A stretch of DNA of 64,000 nucleotides from Pleodorina starrii (Eukaryota; Chlorophyta; Chlorophyceae; Chlamydomonadales; Volvocaceae): NCBI GenBank assembly GCA_030267565.1, contig BRXU01000013.1, forward strand, positions 1,032,001 to 1,096,000, in the 5' to 3' direction. The translations under genes were made by a program, and so were the position numbers. Below the pieces are notes generated by a model. It did not search any database and was not told the origin of the DNA. It was given only the letters and a program-made list of their open reading frames with translations. Positions 37,199 to 48,204 of this stretch are shown here, in pieces. The first letter of the stretch is position 1. Each line of letters opens with the position of its first letter.

Positions 37199-37453
37199 TC
37201 AAACTAGCATAGAAGACCGCCGTACCCAGATGTTGTGAACTAATTCAGCTAAGCCGCGTTGATTGTCCGCGCCCGTAACAGCAAGTATAGGCGGTGAAAT
37301 GTAGTCGCCTAAAATGACACCTAGGGTGCTAAAACCCTGACGTATATCGTCGTACGCCGAACACTCCATCAGCACATGATATTCGTCTTCAGTACCACTA
37401 TCACAGACCCTACAAGTAGCTAATTGCTGCGGCCGGCAGCGTACGGCAACCTT
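37199..37453 (-). mobile_element. LINE relic: C-terminal zinc-finger tail of a retrotransposon
   Basis: A minus-strand frame between stops (37454-37456 upstream, 37199-37201 as terminator) without its own start. It encodes TCRVCDSGTEDEYHVLMEC, a C-x2-C-x8-H-x4-C finger exactly as in the zinc-binding tail that follows the reverse transcriptase in many LINEs. About 55 further residues to the natural stop follow. Only the 3' end of the element survives, as expected from 5'-truncated reverse transcription. It lies in the promoter spacer between two divergent genes. The finger pattern is seen directly; the LINE assignment is from family knowledge. Confidence 0.7.
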
Positions 37454-37723
37454 TCACAGCTTTTCTGTTATACAGGGTACGATTATTCACTAACACACTT
37501 GCTGAATCATTTCGCTTAGCTCGGGGTATGTTTATATATAGCCTTTGCCACATTACGTCACCGGTTATAGTTATCGACTCGGTTCCACGGTTCGGACCTT
37601 CTTCCTTGACGGATCTGTTTTTGGCGGATAAGAAGAGCTCTAAGCCTGCTCCAAGCTTATTTATTTCATATTAAACTTGATCTACACGCTTGCATTCGCT
37701 CAGGCGCTGTTCAAACTTTGGAA

Positions 37724-39584
37724 ATGAACTTTGACAACTTGCACCTTCTTCACCAGGAGCTGGACCGATTAGTAGATGGAATTTCAGCTGTGACCGAGCC
37801 GGTTCTGGACCACATAGCCGCGAAAGGGAGCTTTCTTCGGGCATACGTGGCCATCGCAGGCGTAGGTGCGTTGCCGCGCGGGCAAATTACATCTTTTGAC
37901 CAACCCTTTTCGAACTGAAAGACTGGTATCGAATGTTTTGGGTGCTTCAGTTCCTACGCTCGGTGTAACTCGTGTCGGCGTCCCGCATCGCGCAGGCTTG
38001 TTGTTTTGGGCTGTGGAAGCCGCCATGATAATTTTGGTCAAACCGCTACTCCTCAAAGTTCTTCGTCGACCTTTGAACGGAAAGGCTGACGCAAAGGTGC
38101 AGCTAAAGAAGGCCAACGAAGCCGCTACACAAGCAATTGCACGTCTCGTGGGCAGCATTCACAACAGCATACAGGTGTGTTAACCCATGGGCGGGGCTTG
38201 TCATGACACCGTGTTTCCACCTTGCCGCACATCGCCCACGCGCCCTAGCAGGTCCCTTGGGCTGCCTTGCGCCATGCGGCTTCCCGGCTTCCCGAATGTT
38301 AGGTCGCCTACCTTGCAGCACCTGGGCTTCAGCAAAAACACTGGCAGTGGCACTTCGTGACACCTGCTGCGGTGCAACCCGTCTAAACCCACATCAGCCC
38401 GCGTCTGCAGCTGCGTCCGCCTGGCCTCCCTCCAAACTTGCTGTCGTTCACACCCCATCACCTCCCTGACCCAGGTTCCCCTGGGCCTGTTACTGCTGCT
38501 AGACGCGCGGTTCCAGGGCGATCGCGTGTACGCGAACAGCAGCCTGTCGTACGCGATGTGCTACCTGTCGGCGGGCTATTTTCTGCACGACCTGGTGATG
38601 TGTGCAATGCGCTTTGCGCTGGAGGGCCCGCTGTACACGATTCACGCCTTGGCATGCCACATCGCCTACACATTTGGGGCTGTGACGGGCTTCCTACACT
38701 GCCACGGTGCGACGTCACACACCACCTATTCCTGCGATTTGTGCGCGCCATGGTGTGGCAATGCATCTTGTCATTGAGTGTACGTCGTTTTGCCGCCAAT
38801 GTGGGCATGGTAGAGTGTCCTGCGCAGATTTGAGCCCGTATCTGCGGTTGATATGGGTCAGGCTCAGTTTACTGCGGGGTCTTGGGTCTCTTTTATGTTG
38901 TTTCCATAGCTGCTTTGCCTTGCGAACGGCATGGGGGTGCCCGGAACTGCACGTCCTGTACGCCTACTGAAGAATGAGTCTTGCCGGTACGCTGATGCCC
39001 GGGATAGCACATGGCGCAGCGCCCCAGGCCGGACCCGCGTTGCCCCGGCGACGATCGCAAGGAGTGAAATTGTTTCCGTTCCCTGCGAATCGTGCCGCAG
39101 GTGCTGCCTTCCTGATGTGGGAGATTAGCACGCCTTTTGTCCACATCCGGTAAGGCGCTAAGACCCCGCCCGCTCGACACTGAGGTTTTGCATTGAAACT
39201 TGCTAAGCACGCTTGTGCGCTGCCGCCCTCACACGCTGGTTGCGATTCCCGCCTCGGGCACCTCACAGGTGGTTCATGTACAAGGCCGGCTGGGCGAACT
39301 CCGTGATTTACGTCGTCAACGGCCTGATGATGGTCGCCGCCTTCTTCGGGTGCCGCATCGCTTGGGGCTACTACCAGTCGTACATGCTGGTGACGGACGT
39401 GGTGGGCGAGCGGTATCGTGCCGGTTCGTCGTTCCCAGTGGCTGCGACCGTTGGCTACTGCCTTGTGGCTGTGGTCATGAACACCCTGAACACGTATTGG
39501 TTCGTCAAGATGGTTGCTGCGGCGGCCGCCATCGTCCTGAAGGGCAAGAAGGGCACGGACGTTGGGTCACACAAGGATGAGTAG
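37724..39584 (+). CDS. TLC-domain multipass membrane protein, 305 aa
   Basis: TLC (TRAM-LAG1-CLN8) proteins are ER or plasma-membrane multipass proteins linked to lipid sensing or metabolism. Five exons join in phase: 37724-37865, 37996-38174, 38475-38706, 39101-39149, 39269-39584. The ATG at 37724 is used; an in-frame TTG two codons earlier is not needed. Hydrophobic segments: LLFWAVEAAMIILVKPLLL; VPLGLLLLLD; YAMCYLSAGYFLHDLVMCAM; IHALACHIAYTFGAVTGFLH; AAFLMWEISTPFVHIRW; a span beginning VIYVVNGLMMVAAFFG; VGYCLVAVVMNTLNTYWF. The FLMWEISTPFVHIRW segment is characteristic of the TLCD4/TMEM56-like branch (xFEISTPF). The ceramide-synthase Lag1p His-His motif is absent, so ceramide synthase is unlikely. 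The tail is basic and ends HKDE. Substrate unknown. Confidence 0.8.
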
Positions 39585-42349
39585 AGTGGGTTGGGCGTAA
39601 GGCTGCAAGGGAGGCGCTAAAGCGTCTACCCTATTTCCGCGCGTATTGGCGCCAAGACGGCAGGTCCTAGTGACTTGAGTGCGCTGATTACCGTTTCCGA
39701 GGCCGAGTCGCAACACTGCGCGCTTGGAAAGAGCCCCTCTTGCGTTCAGATACGTGGATACTTGAGATTATTACTTCCAATGCCGTGGATTGTTTACACA
39801 ACTGTCGTCTAAGATGTATAGGCTAATAAACATGGCCATACCGAAGCGCACTGATCACATGCCCCATCTCGGACATGGGCCTAATCTAGCGATGGACCTG
39901 GGATTATAAGGCACGATCAAGTGCCCCTGACCGCACATTGTCTGACCTCCACGTGCGTCGGTGGCGAGGGTGGGGGGGCCAGGTTCGGACGCAGTCTAGT
40001 ATGCCTGCGCCTCTTGCACTGCATGGGATGTGTGCTTTGCTTCATGATCACTTGGTGTCACGTGCGTGTATGCTGCCGGCCCCGAAGCGCCACTGGGCTC
40101 CGCCATGCGCGTGCAAAAACGGCCTGCCAGTTAGCTTCATGTGCGCAGACGTATAATAAATAGTATTTGACGGCTCGTGGGGTAATGGAATGCGAACAAG
40201 GCTTCCAATGCTGCATATAGGGTTGGGACTTGTTATGTGCTTACATGCGGAAGTTCCTGCGTCTGCATGTAGGTACATAATGCTGCTGAATGGGATGGAG
40301 GCGGGTGCTTAGTCACTAGCATGCCTTTGCTGAACGTTTTGAATCAGGAGCGCCCGGCGGCATCGCAGCTCTGGCGCCCATGCTGCATTTCGCGATATGC
40401 CATGTTTTTGCCTGCCTGTCTGACGTTCTTAGTGCCCCTACTTGCATTCTTCGGCGTGTGTGGCACGCAGCAGTTGGTGACGGGCCGGGGTGTCGCGTGC
40501 CATGGGACCGTGCCATGCAACCCTTGCTGTCCTATCCACTTGACGCGATCTTCGCAGATCAGGCATCACCATTTGTTCCGGTATACCGGTAGTATAATCA
40601 ATTCGTACCTCGATGGCAAGGCACAATAGGCATGGCGGGCGGGGCAAGGGATGCAGGGGAACGGCAGTACCCGCTACCGTCCGCCATCGTGGATGCTTGC
40701 TTCGGAAACCATTGCATCCATCGGGTTGTGACGTACGACGTAAGGGAGTTTGGTGTCTTTTTGGCCGGGGCTCCAGCGCGAATACCCATGTCCGTGTGTA
40801 TGTGTGTGTATCAGTAACGATCAAACTTCACTTGCAATTGCCGCAGCTCCGCTACGCATCCTATCCATCGTGCGGTCAACCGCCGCGCTCCCTCAACGCC
40901 ACGTCTACCGGCGGCACCCACCGACGAGAAGGGCGCGTCGGATGGCGGTTCGCCGAACGGTCCGGCATGCCCCCGGAACCGGCGGAAGTCACACAGCGCC
41001 CGCTCGCGGGGATGGCGATTTCCACCCAGGACCGCGACTGCAACACCCATTTATTCAAAGCGTCGTTCGTGTGGAGCTGTGGTCTGATACCACCTATGTC
41101 CCAACTAGGACTACAGACGAGCTTCCTCGACTGTAACACTCATTCACTCAAAGCGTGGTTCCTGACCTTGGGGGTTGGAGGGTGAAGCGCCAAGCAGAAA
41201 ATGTTGTCCTTGCGGCTATGCAACCGGCCTGCACCGCTGTACGGTGTTGAGAGGGGCTCCGCCCTTATCTTCTTTCTTCGAGGTGGCCGACATAGCTTGT
41301 CCCCTGCCTGACTCAGCGCACCTAACAGGCAAGTACTTGCGTACACTCTGCGGGGATTGGCTGCAATGATCGAAATTAGTTGAGGGCTATTGGTGCTGTG
41401 GACAGAAGACATTTGAGTTCGGACCGCAGGTGTCAGAGTACAGCCAGGTCATTTGGACACCTTGCGGGACGCAGCCTGGACGCCTGGATCGAATCATGCA
41501 TGACCGTGACAGCGTGCTCCGTGGCGTACATAAGAACCTGCGCACGATAAACCCAAAGTTACAGGCCCACCACTAGGCGATAAGCGTGAACGGCCGGTCC
41601 AACGTGCGAACGGAATGCTTTTGCCATCTTTCTATGAGGAACGAACGGCGGCCTTCAGCCTGTGTCGATAGACTGGCCTGACAAGTGGGTCTCGGGCTGT
41701 TCATTCAACACGGCCCGTTAAAGGCCTGGACCTTCTAAATGACGAAGATACGATCACCGATTCACACGCTGGCTGACCGTCTGCTGGTCACCTGACTTAT
41801 AAGTCTGCTCGCGACACCCCATAAATCCTTTCACAGATGTCGTACGAGTTAAGGGGCATGACGGGATTTTTGGATGAGCTCGATGCGACGACCCCTGGTT
41901 CATTCCACCCTATTCCACTGGGGCTTGGTGACTCAAGAGGCGTCCCTCATTGCAGGCGGTCTAGATCTCTGGCCAAGCTTATACCAGCATAGGCATTCTC
42001 TACTTGTTGCTTTGGCGAAACGTCGGTTCGGGGGCGACGAGCAGAAGTTAGGGTTCGGCTTACAATCTTACAGTCAAGCTACCAAGTCACGCCAGGAGCA
42101 ATTTCGTGGAATGATTTGAACATTCTTTGAAATGGGCATTGTGCCAAAATCAAGAAGGACAGCGGCGGCAAAAAGCGACCTCCGTACGGCGGGGCGTTGA
42201 ACACCAATCTCTCAAGGCGTGAAGGCCATATTGCACACCTTTACACCATTGTGTTATCTTTCCTTCTCATCTTGCATCGCTGGCCTTGAATTTCAGCTTT
42301 AACTTTAATTATCTTTAGAGGCTGAACTTGTTGCGGCTGCGTCGCAAAG
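39585..42349. other. Intergenic between TLC gene and pyruvate kinase
   Basis: 2.8 kb with no convincing gene. A short frame starting at an ATG at 41837 (MSYELRGMTGFLDELDATTP) looks somewhat protein-like for about 50 codons but stops quickly and matches nothing I know; it may be an element relic. The right end should contain the pyruvate kinase promoter. Confidence 0.45.
41038..41164. repeat. Imperfect 34-bp direct repeat pair
   Basis: 41038-41071 and 41131-41164 share about 34 bp with six or so mismatches (TCAAAGCGT core), spaced 93 bp start to start. Meaning unknown. Confidence 0.6.
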
Positions 42350-45300
42350 ATGGTGTCCCTGGGCCTTGAGACTGTGCTGGCGGGCACTCCGTCCAACATC
42401 TGCAAGACCAAGGCACGTCCAATTTCGCCATCGGGCTTGCTGTTGTGGAAAGACGCGAAGAATTACCGTGCAATTTCCGTCGCGCCAGGTGGTCTGCACG
42501 CTGGGCCCGAAGTCGCGCAGCGTTGAGGTTCTCGAGGAGCTTCTGCGGGCGGGTATGAGCGTGGCGCGCTTCAATTTCTCGCACGGTTCGCATGACTATC
42601 ACCAGGTGCGGGGCGGCGGGCGTTGCGCGCAGGCGTTAGGAGGAGCATTGGACAGGAAGCGTTGCACATATAATTGCAATTTAAATTGTTCAACTACAAT
42701 TGCAGGAGACGCTGGATAACCTGCGCATTGCTATGAGCAACACCAAGGTCATGTGCGCGGCGATGCTGGATACGAAGGTGCGGCGCGAGGCAGCATTGTG
42801 AACGCACGCGCATTATACTGTGCTCCATAAATTGACGCATAAATTGACAATTGGCTTCCCTTAAATTTGATCCGAAGGGTCCTGAGATCCGCACTGGCAC
42901 GCTGAAGGATGGCAAGCCGGTGCAGCTGACCGCCGGCAAGGAGGTGACCATTACTACCGACTACGCCCAGCCGGGCGACGAGAACCTCATTGCGATGAGG
43001 TGCGGCGGCGCGGCGGCTTTGTGGCAGGGGGGCTTTTGTGGGAGCACACGCTGGTCTGGGTTTTGAGGCACGGCCGGCGTCAGCCGAGCGCTGACGACCT
43101 GCCAGCCCCCTTCTGCATAAATCCCTTCCCAGCCCTGCCCCCCGTCTCCCAGACGCAGCTTCGGCGTGCCCCGTCCGCTTGTTGCGGATGTGCGAACGAC
43201 CACGATGTGATCGGCTGCGGATACGGCCCATCTCGCCCCGCTTCGGCAAAAGCGACGGCTACACACACACACACTTGCCACTGCACGCTTGTCTACGAAA
43301 CTGCAGACGGACGGTTGCTCGTCACAGCTCCGATCGCGTCATACCGACTGCCGCAGCCGCCCGCACACGCAACTCATGCAAGCCACGCACCATGGCGCCG
43401 GCGCCGGCCCCTACAGCCACATCCACATTCCCCTGCCACCCGCATCCCTCTGCCACCCCCGCCCATTAAACCCATCCGTAAACCCACATCCCTGTGCCTC
43501 ATCGGAGGTTTCGGAGCCTGACATACCCACGGCCCCTTGGCGCTCCCTAAGCATCGTGGTCCTAACGAAATTCTTCCCGCCACCGCCTGCCGTGGAACTG
43601 CGTCCCTCCACGTGAGTGCAGCTACAAGAAGCTGGCCCAGGACGTGAAGCCAGGCTCGCAGATCCTGTGCGCCGACGGAAGCATCGTGCTGGTGCGTGGG
43701 TCGGGGGCCTTTTGAGGGGGCTCGGAAAAGGGGGGTGCTAACGAAGCCCCCCTCCAGGGGTGTGAGATTGTGTGGCTCTGGAGGGTGTGGTCCGGGGGAG
43801 GGGTGCGGCAGCGGTACAGGATGGGAAGTTGGGACCAGTTGTGAACGGTCGTAACGGCTGGTAAACGGTCGTAACGGCTAGCGGAACCGCGGAGGCCGCG
43901 ACTCTACAGATGGCTTCTCCTGACGCCTGCCAGGCTGCCAGGGAGCGGCCCGGGGTACAGAGCTGCTCGGTTTGTGGCAGTGCATGGCCCGGGGCAGGCC
44001 CGCGCGTGTGGCAGCGGTGAACCGGCGAGCCGAAGCAGCGCTAGCCTTCGGGCGGAGGCCTGTAGCCAACTCTCAGATGGGAAAACCTTGGGGAAGGCCT
44101 TCGAGACGGATTGGGGCTTCCCCGCGGCGCTGCCCTCCCCCACAGTCGTCGCGAAGTGGCACTCCAACCACTACTTGCGGCGTCCCGTCTCGGGGGCTGT
44201 CTCGGTTCAGTACCCCGGCACAAGCGTCTGCCAGTGTACTCGCTGACGAGGTTGTCAGGGAAGGCTGATCCGCTCGGATCTGCCGGACCGCGGAACTGAC
44301 GTGCGGGAATAGACCCACGGGTCAGCCCAGCGCCCATACGGCGTGTACTCGTGTGCGCCTTCACTCGCTTCGCGCTGGCCGACACAGCGTGACGATGCCG
44401 CTGGGTGGCCTCTCGTGTCCTTCGCTTACGACGACCGCACGCTACGCCCCCAAATCGATTTGCAGGAGGTCATCTCGACGGATCCCGCCGCCGGCACCGT
44501 CCGCGCCCGCTGCATGAACACCGCCATGCTCGGGTGAGATGATGACCCATGGGTCGGGTGCAAGCCGTCGTGGGCGAGGGGAGCTCAGGCTCCTTGGGGT
44601 GTTTGCGGCTCACCCTGCGGTCTGAGCAACGGCTGGGCGCGCTGCATGGCCGTACGGGAGAATCATGGGAGACATTGGTTGGTGGGGCGGTCGGATGGTT
44701 TGGCGTGTGATGCGTGGGTGTGAGGGTTGGTTTACGGGGCGCGGGCCCGTCATTGCATGGAGCCCACCCGGCATGCACCGAGGCGGACCGGGCAAGTGGA
44801 CCGGCTGGGCTGGGCTTTATGTGCGCACAAGTAGCCATGGCCCTGCATGCCGAGGCGCGGGCAACGGGTAGCCCCACGAGGGGCCGGGCCCATTGTCCGT
44901 CACCGGGGGCCTCTGTTTGTCTGTGGGTCGTAACGGGCGCTGGCCGACGTGAACGGCAGCATTCGTCGCTGAAATGGGACGAAGGCTCATGGGTTTGTGT
45001 TGTCGCTTGAGCTGACGGGGTGGAATAGCCACAGCCGGGAGCCGTGTGGTCTGCGGTAACGTGGTCGTGAGTGTGGTCGTGCAATGTGGTAGTACCGAAA
45101 GGAGCTGCCTCGCATGGGTCGTGTGACCGACCCGTGGGTCGCAACCGCGGGGAGGGGGCCTTGGGATACACCCACCGACTGGCGGCGACCAACATGCGAA
45201 CCGACCTCTACATGTGCGACTGCGAGTCACGGGGGGGGGGCGGCAGTAGCAACGGATGAGAGGCAGTTGTTGCGGAGGCGTCTGGATGCGTGGGGAGACT

Positions 45301-48204
45301 AAGAGCCTGACCCGCGTTCCGCATTTACGGCCCCAATGCGGATCTAGCCTGCCGTGGGGCAGTTGCTTCCCCTCGACACCCGTGTGGTGCGCACACGGCG
45401 CCGGGCGCGAGCCTGCGTGGTGCGCCTCCTGGTTTCTCCCCTCCCAACCCTCCCTCCCTGTCACCCTCTTCCTTTCCCCTTACCTCCCCTCAACTCCCCG
45501 CTGCGAACCGCCCCAATGGCGCACAACACTTCTGAGAGTTTTAACAAACTAACATGCCCCTTCCCTCCCCTTCCCTCGTGGATCCCTCCACCCCCGCCCC
45601 GCCCCTCCCTTCCCCCTCCAGCGAGCGCAAGAATGTCAACCTGCCCGGCGTGGTGGTGGATCTGCCCACCCTGACTGACAAGGACGTGGACGACATTCTC
45701 CACTGGGCCATCCCCAACGACATCGACTTCATCGCCGCCTCCTTCGTGCGCAAGGGCTCCGACATCGACACCATCCTCCAGGTGGGGGGGGGGGGGCGGG
45801 GCGGGGAGCGGTCGCGCGGAAGTCAGCTGAGCCGAGCTGGGGGCGGGGCGCTGCGTGGCAGGACTGAGCTGGGCTGGGGGGCCAGGACGGGGGCCTGCCC
45901 GCGGAGCAGGCTGGGGCGTGGGCGGGCCGCGGTTTGCGCAGCCCGCTGCATGCTCGCTGCGCCGCGAACGATCTCACGATTTCATCCCTCCCTTGCCTCA
46001 GCCATTGCGCTTCAGCCAATTCGCTTCAGCACGCTCTTCTGATCTTGCGTTTTTCCCCCTCGCGTCGCCTTTGGCCTGGCTCTCAGGTGCTGGGTGAGCG
46101 CGGGCGCTTCATCAAGATCATCTCCAAGGTGGAGAACCAGGAGGGCATCCAGAACTTTGACGACATCCTGCACAAGACGGACGCCGTCATGGTTGCCCGC
46201 GGTGACCTGGGCATGGAGATCCCCACCGAGAAGATCTTCCTGGCGCAGAAGATGATGATCCAAAAGTGCAACTATGCGGGTGGGTGCATGGACGGTGCCT
46301 GTGGGTTGGGTCACCCGGACGGGCGCCGGCAGGGGGCCGCGTTTGCGTTGTGTAGTGATGGGTGCGACGGATGGTGGGTCGGCGTGCGAATGAATCGGCG
46401 CGCGAATGGCTTTTGGGGGCAACACTTGGTGGTGATCGATCGGGTGTGTGGTGCGGGTTCTGCTGCCGCCTGGCACCTGGTTCTGCTGCTCGGCCTGTTC
46501 GTCTCCCACACTTTCTCTACGCGTCACGTTTTTCTGGCGCGCCTCGCCGACACAGGCAAGCCGGTCATCACCGCCACTCAGATGTTGGAGTCCATGATCA
46601 AGAACCCGCGGCCCACCCGTGCCGAGGCCACCGATGTGGCCAACGCCGTTCTGGACGGCACCGATTGCGTCATGCTGTCGGGAGAGACCGCCGCCGGCAA
46701 CTTCCCCGTCGAGGCCGTCAAGGTACGGCAGGTCGTGGCTTGCGCGGTGTGTGGCTTGCGCGGTACCGGGGCGCGCAGCACCGTTGGCTGCTGGCCAGCA
46801 GGAATTCCAGGATATCCAATGCCGCTTGGATTACCACACCTCGGGAGGGCGAACCAACGGAGCGTGATCTGCAACCCTTTTCGGCCCTCTTTCGACCCTC
46901 TTTGCCCTGGGGATTGGGTACACAGGTCATGACCAAGATTTGCCGCGAGGCCGAGGCCTCCCTGGACTACTACGCCATGTTCAAGAACATTCTGAAGCAG
47001 GCGCCCATGCCCATGAGCCCCCTCGAGTCGCTCGCCTCGTCCGCCGTCCGCACCGCGCACAAGGTGGGTGGGTGGGTGGGTAGCACGACACGGCGCGCGG
47101 CGCGGGGGGGGGGGGCACCAGCAGCATCGGGAGCCATACGGTGGTAGCTGGCAGGGGGGGCTGGAGACTGGGGCCTGGGGTGATCAGAGGGTTCGAGGGG
47201 GGCTGGAGACTGGGGCCTGGGGTGATCAGAGGGTTCGAGGGGGGCTGGAGACTGGGGCCTGGGGTGATCAGAGGGTTCGAGGGGGGCTGGAGACTGGGGC
47301 CTGGGGTGATCAGAGGGTTCGAGGGGGCCTGGAGACTGGGGTCGTCCACGCCTGGGGTTGGAGGCTGGTATGGCTGGTCCTGGGCTCGCTGCCCGCCTGC
47401 TGCCGTAACGCCACATCCCCGGGGGAGTTTCAATTGACCCAGCCCTCACCTCACCGACGAATTCCTCCCTCCCCCATCACCTGGCGCTCGCACCTCCTCT
47501 CGCGCACCTCCCTGAACCCCAACACACACCTAATGGTACGCGGCCCCCCTCTCCCCCCTCTCCCCCCAGGTGCACGCCTCCCTCATCGTGGTCCTCACCC
47601 GCGAGGGCTCCACCGCCCGCCTGGTGGCCAAGTACCGCCCGCTGGTGCCGGTGCTCACCGTTGCGGTGCCCGTCCTCACCACGGGTAAGCGGCCGGAGCT
47701 TGCCCATAGAGACAGGGCTCGTTGCCACAAGACTGCAATGGCCATTACGGTTCCCCAGACTGCGATTCGGGCATCAGGGCTCCCAGACTGGAGCAGTCCT
47801 TCGGCTGATGAAGTAGTTGACAAGGGCTGTGGTGAGCGCTTATTGACGTTATTGTTCCGAGGCCGCGATGGGCACATGTCCCCCGTCCCCGTCCCCGTCT
47901 CAGCCCCCCGTCCCCGTCCCCGGCCTTGTCCCCGGCCTGCTGTCCTGCTCTTTCGCCCGCAGACAGCCTCACTTGGACCTGCAGCGGCGAGGCGCCCGCG
48001 CGGCAGTGCCTGGTCACCCGCGGCCTCATCCCCGTGCTGGCGGAGGGCTCGGCGCGCGCCACCGACAGCGACACCACCGATGAGATCCTGGCGGCGGCCA
48101 TTGAGCACGCCAAGCGGGCTCGCTACTGCGCCAAGGGCGACAGCATTGTGGCGCTGCACCGCATCGGGAACGCCTCGGTCATCAAGATTGTGGACATCAA
48201 GTGA
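42350..48204 (+). CDS. Pyruvate kinase, 508 aa
   Basis: Converts phosphoenolpyruvate and ADP to pyruvate and ATP, the last step of glycolysis. Twelve exons join in phase: 42350-42412, 42489-42605, 42706-42777, 42878-42999, 43622-43691, 44466-44533, 45622-45781, 46087-46279, 46556-46722, 46926-47063, 47570-47684, 47963-48204. Motifs: [37 protein letters not shown], the active-site signature [14 protein letters not shown] (catalytic Lys about 238), [35 protein letters not shown]. Full family length. The Glu in GPEIR predicts a K+-dependent enzyme (the family's Glu/Lys dichotomy at this site). No transit peptide precedes the catalytic domain, so probably cytosolic. The first intron must start with GC (AAG, then GCACGT) to keep the frame. 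The acceptor before exon 4 (GATCCGAAG) has a weak pyrimidine tract, but no other acceptor keeps DTK-GPEIR. Confidence 0.93.
47161..47340. repeat. 42-bp minisatellite in pyruvate kinase intron 10
   Basis: Four nearly identical 42-bp units beginning CTGGAGACTGGGGCCTGGGG at 47161, 47203, 47245 and 47287, plus a partial fifth at about 47329. Non-coding; probably length-polymorphic. Confidence 0.95.
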
